This document shows positions 36,590 through 48,300 of a stretch of DNA of 64,000 nt, piece after piece. The stretch lies in contig JAACJM010000193.1 in assembly GCA_013368315.1 (NCBI GenBank), forward strand, positions 95,489 through 159,488, written 5' to 3'. Position numbers and translations under genes: made by a program. The stretch is from Tetrapyrgos nigripes. Taxonomy: Eukaryota > Basidiomycota > Agaricomycetes > Agaricales > Campanellaceae. The notes beneath the pieces are model-generated. The model was not told the DNA's origin. It saw nothing but the letters and a program-made list of their open reading frames with translations, and did no database searches. The stretch's first letter is position 1. Each line of letters begins with the position of its first letter.

Positions 36590-39385
36590 CGTCTGCTCCG
36601 TCTGCCTTGTCTGCCCCGTCTGCCTTGTCTGCCTTGTCTGCCCTGTCTGCCTTGTCTGCCTTGTCTGCCCTGTCTGCCTTGTCTGCTCTGTCTGCTTCGT
36701 CTTCTTCATCTGCCTCGTCCGCCCCGTCTGCCTCGTATGCCTCGTCTGCCCCGTCTGCCTCGTCTGCACTGTCTGCCTCATGGGCACCGTCTGCTCCGTC
36801 TGCCTTGTCAGCCCCGTCTGCCTTGTCTGCCTTGTCTGCCATGTCTGCCTTGTCTGCTCTGTCTGCTTCGTCTTCTTCATCTGCCTCGTCCGCCCCGTCT
36901 GCCTCGTCCGCCCTGTCTGCCTCGTCTGCCCCGTCTGCCTCGTCCGCCCCGTCTGCCTCGTCCGCCCCGTCTGCCTCGTCTGCCCCGTCTGCCTCGTCCG
37001 CCCCGTCTGCCTCGTCCGCCCCGTCTGCCTCGTCCGCCCCGTCTGCCTCGTCCGCCCCGTCTGCCTCGTCTGCCTCGTCTGCCTCGTCTGCCCCGTCTGC
37101 CTCGTCTGCCTCGGCTGCCCCGTCTGCCTCATCTGCCCCGTCTGCCCTGTCTGCTCCGTCTGCCTCGTCTGCCTCGTCTGCCTCGTCTGCTCCGTCTGCC
37201 TCGTCTGCTCCGTCTGCCTCGTCTGCTCCGTCTGCCTCGTCTGCTCCGTCTGCCTCGTCTGCTTCGTCTGCCTCCTCTGCTTCGTCTGCCTCGTCTGCTC
37301 CGTCTGCCTCGTCTGCTCCGTCTGCCTCGTCTGCTCCGTCTGCCTCGTCTGCTTCGTCTGCCTCCTCTGCTTCGTCTGCCTCGTCTGCTCTGTCTGCTCT
37401 GTCTGCCTCGTCTGCTCTGTCTGCTCTGTCTGCTCTGTCTGCCTTGTCTGCCTTGTCTGCCCTGTCTGCCTCGTCTGCCTCGTCTGCTCAGTCTGCCTTG
37501 TCTGCTCCGTCTGCCTCGTCTGCCTTGTCTGCTCCATCTGCCTCTTCTGCCTCGTCTGCTCCGTCTGCCTCGTCTGCCTCGTTTGCCTTGTCTGCTCCGT
37601 CCGCCTCGTCTGCTCCCTCTGCCTTGTCTGCCTTGTCTGCCTTGTCTGCCTTGTCTGCCTCGTCTGCCTCGTCTGCCTCGTCTGCCTCGTCTGCCCCGTC
37701 TGCCTCGTCTGCCCCGTCTGCCTCGTCTGCCCCGTCTGCCTCGTCTGCCCCGTCTGCCTCGTCTGCCCCATCTGCCTTGTCTGCCTTGTCTGCCCCGTCT
37801 GCCCCGTCTGCCTCGTCTGCCCCGTCTTCCTCGTCTGCCTCGTCTGCCCCGTCTGCCTCGTCTGCCTCGTCTGCCCCGTCTGCCTCGTCTGCCTCGTCTG
37901 CTCCGTCTGCCTCGTCTGCCTCGTTTGCCTTGTCTGCTCCGTCTGCCTCGTCTGCTCCCTCTGCCTTGTCTGCCTTGTCTGCCTTGTCTGCCTTGTCTGC
38001 CTTGTCTGCCTTGTCTGCCTTGTCTGCTTCGTCTGCCTCGTCTGCCTCGTCTGCCTTGTCTGCTTCGTCTGCCTCGTCTGCTCTGTCTGCTCTGTCTGCC
38101 TTGTCTGCCTTGTCTGCCTTGTCTGCCTTGTCTGCCTCGTCTGCTTCGTCTGCCTTGTCTGCTCTGTCTGCTCTGTCTGCCTTGTCTGCCTTGTCTGCCC
38201 TGTCTGCCTCGTCTGCCTCGTCTGCTCCGTCTGCCTCGTCTGCTCCGTCTGCCTCGTCTGCCCCGTCTGCCTCGTCTGCCTCGTCTGCCCCGTCTGCCTC
38301 GTCTGCCTCGTCTGCTCCGTCTGCCTCGTCTGCCTCGTTTGCCTTGTCTGCTCCGTCTGCCTCGTCTGCTCCCTCTGCCTTGTCTGCCTTGTCTGCCTTG
38401 TCTGCCTTGTCTGCCTTGTCTGCCTTGTCTGCCTTGTCTGCTTCGTCTGCCTCGTCTGCTCTGTCTGCTCTGTCTGCCTTGTCTGCCTTGTCTGCCTTGT
38501 CTGCCTTGTCTGCCTTGTCTGCTTCGTCTGCCTCGTCTGCTCTGTCTGCTCTGTCTGCCTTGTCTGCCTTGTCTGCCCTGTCTGCCTCGTCTGCCTCGTC
38601 TGCTCCGTCTGCCTCGTCTGCTCCGTCTGCCTCGTCTGCTCCGTCTGCCTCGTCTGCCTTGTCTGCTCCATCTGCCTCGTCTGCCTCGTCTGCTCCGTCT
38701 GCCTCGTCTGCCTCGTTTGCCTTGTCTGCTCCGTGTGCCTCGTCTGCTCCCTCTGCCTCGTCTGCCTTGTCTGCCTTGTCTGCCTTGTCTGCCTTGTCTG
38801 CCTTGTCTGCTCCCTCTGCCTCGTCTGCCTCGTCTGCCTCATCTGCCTCGTCTGCTCCCTCTGCCTTGTCTGCCTTGTCTGCCTTGTCTGCCTTGTCTGC
38901 CTTGTCTGCCTTGTCTGCCTTGTCTGCCTTGTCTGCCTTGTCTGCCTTGTCTGCCTTGTCTGCCCCGTCTTCCTCGTCTGCCCCGTCTTCCTCGTCTGCC
39001 TCGTCTGCCCCGTCTGCCTCGTCTGCCTCGTCTGCCCCGTCTGCCTCGTCTGCCTCGTCTGCCTTGTCTGCCCCGTCTGCCTCGTCTGCCCCGTCTTCCT
39101 CGTCTGCCTCGTCTGCCCCGTCTGCCTCGTCTGCCCCGTCTGCCTCGTCTGCCTCGTCTGCCCCGTCTGCCTCGTCTGCCTCGTCTGCTCCGTCTGCCTC
39201 GTCTGCCTCGTCTGCTCCGTCTGCCTCGTCTGCCTCGTTTGCCTTGTCTGCTCCGTCTGCCTCGTCTGCTCCCTCTGCCTCGTCTGCCTCGTCTGCCTCG
39301 TCTGCTTCGTCTGCCTCGTCTGCTCTGTCTGCCTTGTCTGCCTTGTCTGCCTTGTCTGCCTTGTCTGCCTTGTCTGCCTCATCTG
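36590..39385. repeat. 9-bp minisatellite (element B left)
   Basis: About 310 units GTCTGCNNC. Higher-order repeats are visible: the rare variant block CCTCGTTTGCCTTGTCTGC occurs five times (about 37,577; 37,918; 38,333; 38,708; 39,233), spaced 340-525 bp. Confidence 0.93.
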
Positions 39386-40274
39386 GCTCACACCAGTAGT
39401 TGTAACTGCCATGCTTAGTATACAGGCAGTACTCACACAACACAATGCGTAGTCAACAGTACTTTCTCTGTGTATACTTTGGGTGAGCATATGATGCATT
39501 GTATGGCTATTTTCATACTATGCATTGTGTGCACAATATTCTACTATACCACGCATGGTATACCTTAAGTAAATTTGGCAGGTTTTTCCGACAGCTGGTA
39601 ATTTGATGTGGCGGTAGGCAGGGCCTTAGGGGCCAGTAGGGCGGGTTTTTCTCACGTCTCAAAATTTGATAGGAGGTGCAGGCGGTCAGTAGGGGCCAGA
39701 ATCTGCAAATGGAATAGGGGTAGTAGCTGTGGCTGGCTCAGAAATGCAAAATAAATTCCTGGAGCCGGCAATGAAAAGTGATGTAAGTACATAAGAGGGT
39801 GTATTTTGGGTCGCTGAATCCAAATATCCCATTAAATTTGCAATAACCACAGTGGGTATAGAGATATGGCCAAAATACTGTCCAAAATACAGCAAAATAG
39901 CAGGATGGGTACTGGTCATTGCATCCAATCAGCTCTGATCATTATGCAAATTGGTAGGATACTCCTTTTGGATTCTATAAACTTGGGAATAATATTTATC
40001 CTATTATATAATCAATGTCTAGTGAGATATCCTCAATTTACTCTGAAAGAGGTGAAAATTTTGGGATGGCCATGGACACTACATATTATAGCATCTAATA
40101 TAATTATGGATATGCTTACAAAGATATTTTGTGTCCCTGAATCAGAATATCCACTTGGATAAGCTCTATATTCTGTGGTTCTGGTGATATGGAATACTTA
40201 TCCCTAAATATAGGTACCTGTGGCATCCACAAATATGCAACTTATAAATTTGTTTGAGAGGGTGGATAAATGTT
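39386..40274. other. Core of element B
   Basis: 889 bp matching one half of the core of A: the CATAGTA-type motif cluster 39,400-39,560, then sequence related to 21,090-21,720. It joins the right array abruptly within GTGGATAAATGTTCGAGGC, so the second half of the palindrome was lost here. Confidence 0.75.
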
Positions 40275-42545
40275 CGAGGCAGACAAGGCAGACAAGGCAG
40301 ACGGAGCAGACGGGGCAGACGAGGCAGACGGGACAGACGAGGCAGACGAGGCAGACGGGGCAGACGGGGCAGACGGGGCAGACGAGGCAGACGAGGCAGA
40401 CGGAGCAGATGAGGCAGACGAGGCAGACGGAGCAGATGAGGCAGACGGAGCAGACGAGGCAGACGAGGCAGACAGAGCAGACGAGGCAGACGGAGCAGAC
40501 GAGGCAGACGAGTCAGACGAGGCAGACAGAGCAGACCAGGCAGACGGAGCAGACCAGGCAGACCAGGCAGACCAGGCAGACGGGGCAGACCAGGCAGACG
40601 GGGCAGACCAGGCAGACCAGGCAGACGGAGCAGACCAGGCAGACCAGGCAGACCAGGCAGACGGGGCAGACCAGGCAGACCAGGCAGACAGAGCAGACCA
40701 GGCAGACGGGGCAGACCAGGCAGACCAGGCAGACCAGGCAGACAGGGCAGAGGAGGCAGATGGAGCAGACAAGGCAGACAAGGCAGACGGGGCAGACAAG
40801 GCAGACAAGGCAGACGGAGCAGACAAGGCAGACAAGGCAGACAAGGCAGACAAGGCAGATGAGGCAGACGGAGCAGACAAGGCAGACGAGGCAGACGAGG
40901 CAGACAGAGCAGACGAGGCAGACGAGGCAGACAGAGCAGACGAGGCAGACGAGGCAGACGGGGCAGACGAGGCAGACGAGGCAGACGGGGCAGACGAGGC
41001 AGACGAGGAAGACGGGGCAGACGAGGCAGACGGGGCAGACGGGGCAGACGAGGCAGACAAGGCAGACGGGGCAGACAAGGCAGACGGGGCAGACGAGGCA
41101 GACGGGGCAGACGAGGCAGACGAGGAAGACAGGGCAGACGAGGCAGACGAGGAAGACAGGGCAGACGAGGCAGACGAGGAAGACAGGGCAGACGAGGCAG
41201 ACGAGGAAGACGGGGCAGACGAGGCAGACGAGGAAGACGGGGCAGACAAGGCAGACGAGGAAGACGGGGCAGACGAGGCAGACGGGGCAGACGGGGCAGA
41301 CGAGGCAGACGAGGCAGACGAGGCAGACAGAGCAGACGGGGCAGACGAGGCAGACGGGGCAGACGGGGCAGACGGGGCAGACGAGGCAGACGAGGCAGAC
41401 GGGGCAGACGGGGCAGACAGGGCAGACGAGGCAGACGGAGCAGACGAGGCAGACGGAGCAGACGAGGCAGACGGAGAAGACGAGGCAGACGAGGCAGACA
41501 GAGCAGACGAGGCAGACGAGGCAGACGAGGCAGACGGGGCAGATGGGGCAGACGAGGCAGACGAGGCAGACGGGGCAGACGAGGCAGACGAGGAAGACGG
41601 GGCAGACGAGGCAGATGAGGAAGACGGGGCAGACGAGGCAGACGGGGCAGACGGGGCAGACGAGGCAGACGAGGCAGACGAGGCAGACAGAGCAGACGGG
41701 GCAGACGAGGCAGACGGGGCAGACGGGGCAGACGGGGCAGACGAGGCAGACGGGGCAGACAGGGCAGACGAGGCAGACGGGGCAGACGGGGCAGACGAGG
41801 CAGACGGGGCAGACAGGGCAGACGAGGCAGACGGAGCAGACGAGGCAGACGGAGCAGACGAGGCAGACGGAGAAGACGAGGCAGACGAGGCAGACAGAGC
41901 AGACGAGGCAGACGAGGCAGACGAGGCAGACGGGGCAGATGGGGCAGACGAGGCAGACGAGGCAGACGGGGCAGACGAGGCAGACGAGGAAGACGGGGCA
42001 GACGAGGCAGACGAGGAAGACGGGGCAGACGAGGCAGACGAGGCAGACGGGGCAGACGAGGCAGACGAGGCAGACGAGGCAGACGGAGCAGACGGGGCAG
42101 ACGAGGCAGACAGGGCAGACGGGGCAGACGGGGCAGACGAGGCAGACGGGGCAGACAGGGCAGACGAGGCAGACGGGGCAGATGGGGCAGACGAGGCAGA
42201 CGGGGCAGACAGGGCAGACGAGGCAGACGGAGCAGACGAAGCAGATGGAGCAGACGAGGCAGACGGAGCAGACGAGGCAGATGAGGCAGACGGAGCAGAC
42301 AAGGCAGACAAGGCAGACAAGGCAGACAAGGCAGACAAGGCAGACAAGGCAGACAAGGCAGACAAGGCAGACAAGGCAGACGGGGCAGACAAGGCAGACA
42401 AGGCAGACAAGGCAGACAAGGCAGACGGGGCACACAAGGCAGACAAGGCAGACAAGGCAGACAAGGCAGACGGGGCAGACAAGGCAGACAAGGCAGACAA
42501 GGCAGACAAGGCAGACGGGGCCGACAAGGCAGACAAGGCAGACGT
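40275..42545. repeat. 9-bp minisatellite (element B right, inverted)
   Basis: About 250 units of GAGGCAGAC and variants, including a GAGGAAGAC variant. A block of about 44 units seems duplicated (GGGGCAGATGGGGCAGAC at about 41,535 and 41,931). Confidence 0.93.
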
Positions 42546-43830
42546 AACAGACTGAGCAGACGAAGATGACAAGGCAGACACAGTCCAGCCTGAGCTGTCT
42601 ATTTATATTTAGTGACATTTAATTGACCTGGTTGAATGAATTCATTGTATTACATCCTGTAAATTTTCAGTAAGCCCTTCTGTATTACTTAATTGACATG
42701 CACTGCAAATCCATCCAACAAGTCTCTTGTAAGTCCATTGGATATACATGATGACTTACAAAATAGTCACTTTTCAGTAAAGTCATTGTAATGTCTTGTG
42801 ACTTACAAGTGTCTTACTGTGACCAGTCTGTCACACTGTATATACTCCATTTAGCATGCAGGTTTTTTCCAGAGACTTACGAGATAGACTTTTTAAACCT
42901 GCATCTTGTAATTCCCTTGTAAAACCACAATTCTTTCTAGGTTATTACTGTGACACAGCTGTCCCTCTGTAAATTCTGTGTAAATATGAGCAGTCTTACC
43001 CAAGACTTTCAAGTTCTACCTTCTGGTAAGTCCTCTGTAAATTTTACTTGGTTTACAAATTGTCTTACTGTGACATTATCTCACACTGAAATACCCTGGT
43101 ATTTCAGTTCTGTTTTACAAGAAGACATACTGTGACAAAAAAGTCACCTTGTAATTCCACTGTATGCTCTTCAATGCTATACTGTGACAAAGCCTCACAC
43201 TGAAAGTCCATGGTATGTCCTTGCAGCTTACAATGGTCTTTCAGAATAGTCCTCATTTTTTGTCTATTTTGTAATACACTTGTAAGTCAAGCCAACTTAC
43301 ATATTGATTGGTTCCCCATAATACTCTTGTAATACTCCAGTAAGGCTGAGGATTTACCAGTGTTTGTAGCAAATCTTTCTTGTAATTCCTTCATAATACA
43401 GCTAGTCTTACAAGTGTATTACTGTGACTTGATTGTCACTTTGTAAATTTCCTGCAGATTTTGCTTCCTTGTAAGTTCTTTGTAAATCTCTCTTGCCTTA
43501 CTGTTTGTCATACTGTGATTATCTGTCACACTGAAATACTCCAGTATTTCTTATGTGTCTTACTACATGACATATTGTGACAAAAAGTCACTCTGAAATT
43601 CCTGTGTAATTCCACAGTATATCCACCAAGGGTATACAGTGACAGCAAGTCACACTGAAACTCCATGGTATTTCTTTGTGACTTACAATGGTCATACAAG
43701 GTTGTTCTAATTTTTTCTGTCTCTTGTAATACTAATGTATGACAAGGAGTCTTACATATTGATTGGCTTGGTGTAATACTCTTGTAAAACCTCAGTAAAG
43801 CAGAGGATTTACAAGTGTTCACACCCAGTG
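42546..43830 (-). repeat. Subterminal arm of element B (right, inverted)
   Basis: Inverted near-identical copy of the left arm. Confidence 0.88.
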
Positions 43831-44470
43831 CCATACAAACCATCAACTATAAAAGATCTCTTTCCACAACGGAGAACTACAGAACATCATCCACCACTAC
43901 CAGTCCAACAACAATCATCCACACTCTCGTCATAACAATGCCTACCACTTCCTCCACCGATACTATCGCTCATACCGCACACCCAACCAACAGAGGGCGT
44001 TGTACCTACGGAAAACACTCAGGACGTTAATGTCGACTCTCAAAACAGCACGCAGGACCTCACAACGGATGTCAACGCTGCACGTGGGGAGGAGAGGATG
44101 GACCAGGACAATGTAGATTGGGCAGAGGACATTGAGCTAGATGTGTCGTTCAGTGGACATCCCTACGAGCAGAGCACAGAGGGAACTTGGGATGGGGAGA
44201 CAGCAGTATATGGGGCGCACACGTCACCCTACAGTATGATAACGACGATGAAGGGAATGGAGCAGGCTGGGGAACAGCGACCGACACAACAGGATGGGGG
44301 GACTTGACCGACTGGAACGACCCTAGGTGGAGTATTACAAACTACATGACGGGCTGGGACAACTTAGAGAAGTATTGGCCGAGTCAAGGGGACATAGACA
44401 GACGACTTCGGAAACAATGGGTGGAGCACTGGAAAACTAGCTTGCTGAGCTCCGGTGAAAGCTCATCCTA

Positions 44471-44482
44471 AAGAGGGGGTAA
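44471..44482 (+). promoter_or_regulatory. Polypurine tract of the Ty3/gypsy element
   Basis: AAGAGGGGGTAA immediately before the LTR start TGTCACG. Plus-strand DNA synthesis primer site in this class. Confidence 0.75.
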
Positions 44483-45130
44483 TGTCACGAATCGCTCCCC
44501 GCCTACTCATTTCTTTTCTATTCTTTTCCCTCTACTACTTATTTCCCACTTTAACCCCATAAACATCAATCATTTCTCATCATCGTCTATAGTTACCATC
44601 TCTACAGATCTATGACTCATACTTTTATCTCCTCCGATTCCTATCTCCATGGACATTCTCACTGTCAATCATTCCTTATGATCCAGTACCTTCATCTATC
44701 CATATTTAACTCTTTACTCTCTCGCCTTTGACATTTCCACATGATACCGTCTATTATTACTTACTTGTTCCCATCTGCTCATATTTTACTTATATACCTG
44801 TGATCTTTGTAACCAATTCCTTAGTTCGTTCACTTCGTCTCTGCTCCGTACTTTTACTACGCAGTGTTGAGCCTAGTCAGCTTACTGTCTCCCTATCTCC
44901 CTATCTCTCTTGATCAATCTATTCTCTTGTAACCGGCTTTCTCGTATTGTGTGACTTGGGTGGTTATTGAGTGTACTGACAACCTTGACAGTTTGACGGT
45001 TTTGACCTTGGTTTATGCATACTTCCACTGTTCCCATGATCGTTTTTGCACCAGCTTTAAGGAGCTTAGCATGCGCACGATGCATTGTTTTATGGGCACC
45101 TCACATAGGAAATATTTGTGACTATTGACA
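44483..45130 (+). repeat. 3' LTR of the Ty3/gypsy element
   Basis: Starts TGTCACGAATCG right after the polypurine tract and probably ends TGACA at 45,126-45,130, giving matching TGTCA..TGACA ends and 648 bp. The 3' boundary is inferred, because no second LTR is present to compare. Confidence 0.6.
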
Positions 45131-45321
45131 AGTCCGAATTTCCAGCAACTTTCTTTCTTCTTTGTCTGCCCTCTCCTCGCCTCTCTTTGCTTTCCTCATC
45201 TGGCTTCAGAGTTCAGCACTCGCAGATATCACAGCTAGTTCAGTACGTCGTATCATTCTTTGTGCCATGAAACAGTCTCAGACATTTCTTTGTTTTCTTT
45301 GTAGAGATCCAGACTTCCGTC

Positions 45322-48300
45322 ATGGAAGCAACTACAGATGTAAGTCATGATTTTCGCATGAGAGGAGATTTCTATTGACAGTTCCGTACGATTCACCACA
45401 GAGAATGGATGAAGACAGACTCGAAGTATTGACCTCTCCAATGTCTTCCAGCTTTATCTCATTTCAGCCGCGCACTGCAGGATTTCATACAAAATCCCCT
45501 GCTGCCTACCAGCTTAAACTTGAATACTGTGTGCATTATCAGTTTTTCTTCTTGTATATAACTGCGGTGTTCAGTCCTTTCTGCTAGGGGACACCTCAGT
45601 CAGCCATTTCCGACGCGACGGAATCAGGCTCACAGGCTGAAGTAGATGAAGTAATGGCTTCTTTGGTAGTGCGCTGTCTATGCACTCCTCAAAACGCCGC
45701 CGTATTGATTCATCGCAGGACCAGGGATTCGAAGCTGTCAGGGAACCTGGTGGTTCTTCAAATCCAGAGTCAACAGGGCTGGAATCGCGTGAGGTATGTA
45801 TGTTCTCTATACCATCTCTCTAAACACGATTATATGGTTCAGGAGCAGGAATCGTCAGGCGCTGTAAAGTCGAAGCCGCCTGGAACTGATCACTCAACAC
45901 CACGTTTTAATCCTTCAAAGAGGCATAGGAGTGAGGTAAGCTTTGCCCAATCTTCTTTATTATCGTGCTGAAAAGGTCTATTAGGGCAAACATCCTTCAC
46001 AGGTTCGCGTGGCCATAGGCATTGACCTCGAGCTGCTTCAGAACCTAAGGAAAGACAACAAGTCACTCCGACAGGAAATACTGAGACTCCAGGTTCTTTT
46101 TTTTGCTGCTTACCTGCTCGCCATCATGTCATACTCAGACGTTCTTTTTCAGTTGGTGTCTCAACTTGCTAAAAGGGAGAAAGACAGAGCTGTGGTGAGT
46201 TCTGCACTGACGAGACTGGCGTTATTTAGGCTCATGCATTGAATAGACTGAAAGGGAGGCTTTAGAAAAGGAGAAGCTTACTCTGGAACAGGCCAACCAT
46301 TCTGTACCAGAAGCTCCAATGGATGTACAGGTAAGTTGCACCCTCATCAACACCCAAGATTCTTGTATTCGGCCATGATCTGATTAAGGCCTTACAGAAA
46401 GATAACGACGAGCTCAAGAAGATGGTGGAGGAACTCAAGGTTTGCCCTAACTACTTCCTTCTCTGTGTCATGGCTTACTCAAACAATTTCTTTAGCTGGA
46501 GATCGAATCGGCTAAAATGGAGAAAGATTGGGCGACAAGCAGCCTTGACACCGTCACGGTGAGTTTTACCTTACCAACGTATTCCTTGGACTCATGCAGT
46601 CAATAGGCTGAAAATGAAAATCTGACCATGGAGAAGTCGTCGCTGGAAAAGACCAACTCTACCATCCAAGCAGCCCTGCGGAAGGCTGAGGTAAGAACGA
46701 CCATGGTTTGCATCACTGACGGGACTGATGTCTTTAAAAGGAACGGCTAGACCAACTCATCCGGGAGAAAGATGAAGAAATAGAAAGGTTGAAGAAGGAG
46801 AAGGCAGAACACCCTACAGCTGAACAAGTACGAAATGGGGATGGTGTTGATTTGGTGAGTCCTTTGTCTCAGCACGTCTTTCATAGTTCTGAATAGGAAA
46901 CAGGCCTCTCTTCAAGCCAAGATAAAGAAGTACGAGGAGGAAAAGGAACGACTTCAGTGCAGCACTGAGTCAGAGGTTGTGAGTCTGCACGTCAGTCATC
47001 CTCAGTTCATTTCGTATATTCTGAGATATGAATTCCTGAATATCATTCTCGTTTTCAGGAACAATTGGTTACCACTCAAGGAGCACGTAAAGACAATGCC
47101 GAATGACTGGTGGGTCTGGTTCCGCAATATGTCATCCATAACCAAGCTGAACACCGGCAAACAGACTGCTCTTCAAAAAGAGACAGTATGTATTTAGCTG
47201 GCTTTTTCTCGTCTTGAACAGGATGTTGATGAAGATTTTAGCAAGTGAAGCAAACTGAGCAAGAGGTGCAAATCAAGACATTGGGTGTTAGTCATATTTA
47301 TCCTCGTCTATCGTCAAGCTGACAAATACCTGACTGCCAAATCGAAAGTGAATGACCTGCAGAACGAGAACACCCAAATCAAGGTGCACTTCATCTGGAT
47401 TACTGTTCCCAACTGCCTCACTCACACTGTTTCAGGGTGTAATCTGGAGGATCAAACAGTTCGTGGATGCTTAGTTTTGTCCTAAGTGTTGTTGACAGTT
47501 CTTCAGGAGAAAGAGAAGTCAGAATTGCGCGGCTGAATCGAATCACTTGAACAGGAAGCCAGAAAGACAGTGCCTGGTGAAAATGAGGAGTCACTTCTCC
47601 AGGAAAAGGAACTGGAGATCGAGGCGCTAACCAAGGGTAAACAAGATGCTGAGGTACCACATGCGTCTCTGGACTTATTGCCAGGTGTACTGAAGTTATT
47701 ACTTTCAGCGGGAAGTGTCAGAGCTCAAGCAAGTGAAGGCCGACCTTGGAGTGGAACTCAAAGGCTTAAGAGTAAGTAACTCCTTTAGCACGCCATATTT
47801 ACAAGGGTCAACTTTAACATTTTAGGACAAAGCCAATCAGCTGGGGAAAGAGAACACCCAAATTAAGGTGCATTTTATCTGGATTTTTGTTCCCAATTGC
47901 CTCACTCACACCGTTTCAGGATGAAGCCGAGACGAAAATATGTGACTTGGAGGATTAAGCGGTGCATGGGTGCTTGGTTTTGTCCTAATCATTGTTGACA
48001 ATTCATCAGGAGAGAGAGAAGTCAGAACTGCGCGGGCGAATCGAGTCACTTGAGGAGGAAGGCAGGAAGACACCGCCAGATGAGTTTGAGGAGTCCCTTC
48101 TCCAGGTCCGTATGATTTCTATCTCTCTGAGTTTCTTCTTTTGACAGGCATTATCTGTCAGAGTGAACTGAGGACTATGAAGATACAAGCCCAGGAAGAT
48201 AAACTGGAGATCAAGGTGCTAACTGAGGGTAAACAAGAGGCTGAGGTACCACACACGTCTCTGGACTTATTGCCAGGCATACTGAACTTGTTACTTTCAG

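Larger units (their letters stand above)
35287..43830. mobile_element. Composite element B: CACTGG-ended foldback/CACTA-like, 8.5 kb
   Basis: Same architecture as A. The left end is CACTGGGTGCAAACACTTG, the right end (reverse complement) CACTGGGTGTGAACACTTG. It is flanked by CCA on both sides (35,284-35,286; 43,831-43,833), a 3-bp target duplication as made by CACTA/EnSpm transposases. Arms are 1.29 kb subterminal plus 2.2-2.8 kb minisatellite; the core is only 0.9 kb. No transposase encoded. Confidence 0.82.
35026..44471 (+). pseudogene. Third retroelement frame after pol, split by element B
   Basis: An ATG 14 bp after the pol stop opens a new frame (MPRNNGAFTRNRHGRHL) that runs to LTFTP at 35,286. 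Removing element B and one CCA joins it in frame to YKPSTIKDLFPQRR at 43,834, so the frame existed before the insertion. After a stop at about 43,937 and one or more frame changes, an acidic, Trp/Gly/Asp-rich region follows (DQDNVDWAEDIEL, GWGDLTDWNDPRW, WVEHWKTSLLS), ending before the purine tract. I do not recognise the product. It has no signal peptide or membrane segment, so it does not look like an envelope gene. Confidence 0.5.
30551..45130 (+). mobile_element. Chromodomain Ty3/gypsy retroelement, 5'-truncated, split by element B
   Basis: Order: gag 3' part, protease, reverse transcriptase, RNase H, integrase, chromodomain, a third frame, purine tract, 3' LTR. This is the domain order of fungal chromoviruses. 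The 5' LTR and gag start are missing at the border with element C. Element B (35,287-43,830) interrupts the third frame with a CCA duplication. Several stops and frameshifts make it inactive. Confidence 0.88.

Noticed and set aside
36494..39499. Thousand-residue Gln/Thr/Arg or Cys/Leu/Val frames in element B
   Set aside because: Same artefact as in element A; the repeats also continue out of frame in the flanks.
17498..43830. CRISPR-like arrays
   Set aside because: Tandem units follow each other with no spacers, and the genome is eukaryotic.
43846..44471. Envelope gene in the Ty3/gypsy element
   Set aside because: No signal peptide, membrane segment or glycoprotein-like cysteines; only a Trp/Asp-rich soluble-looking frame.
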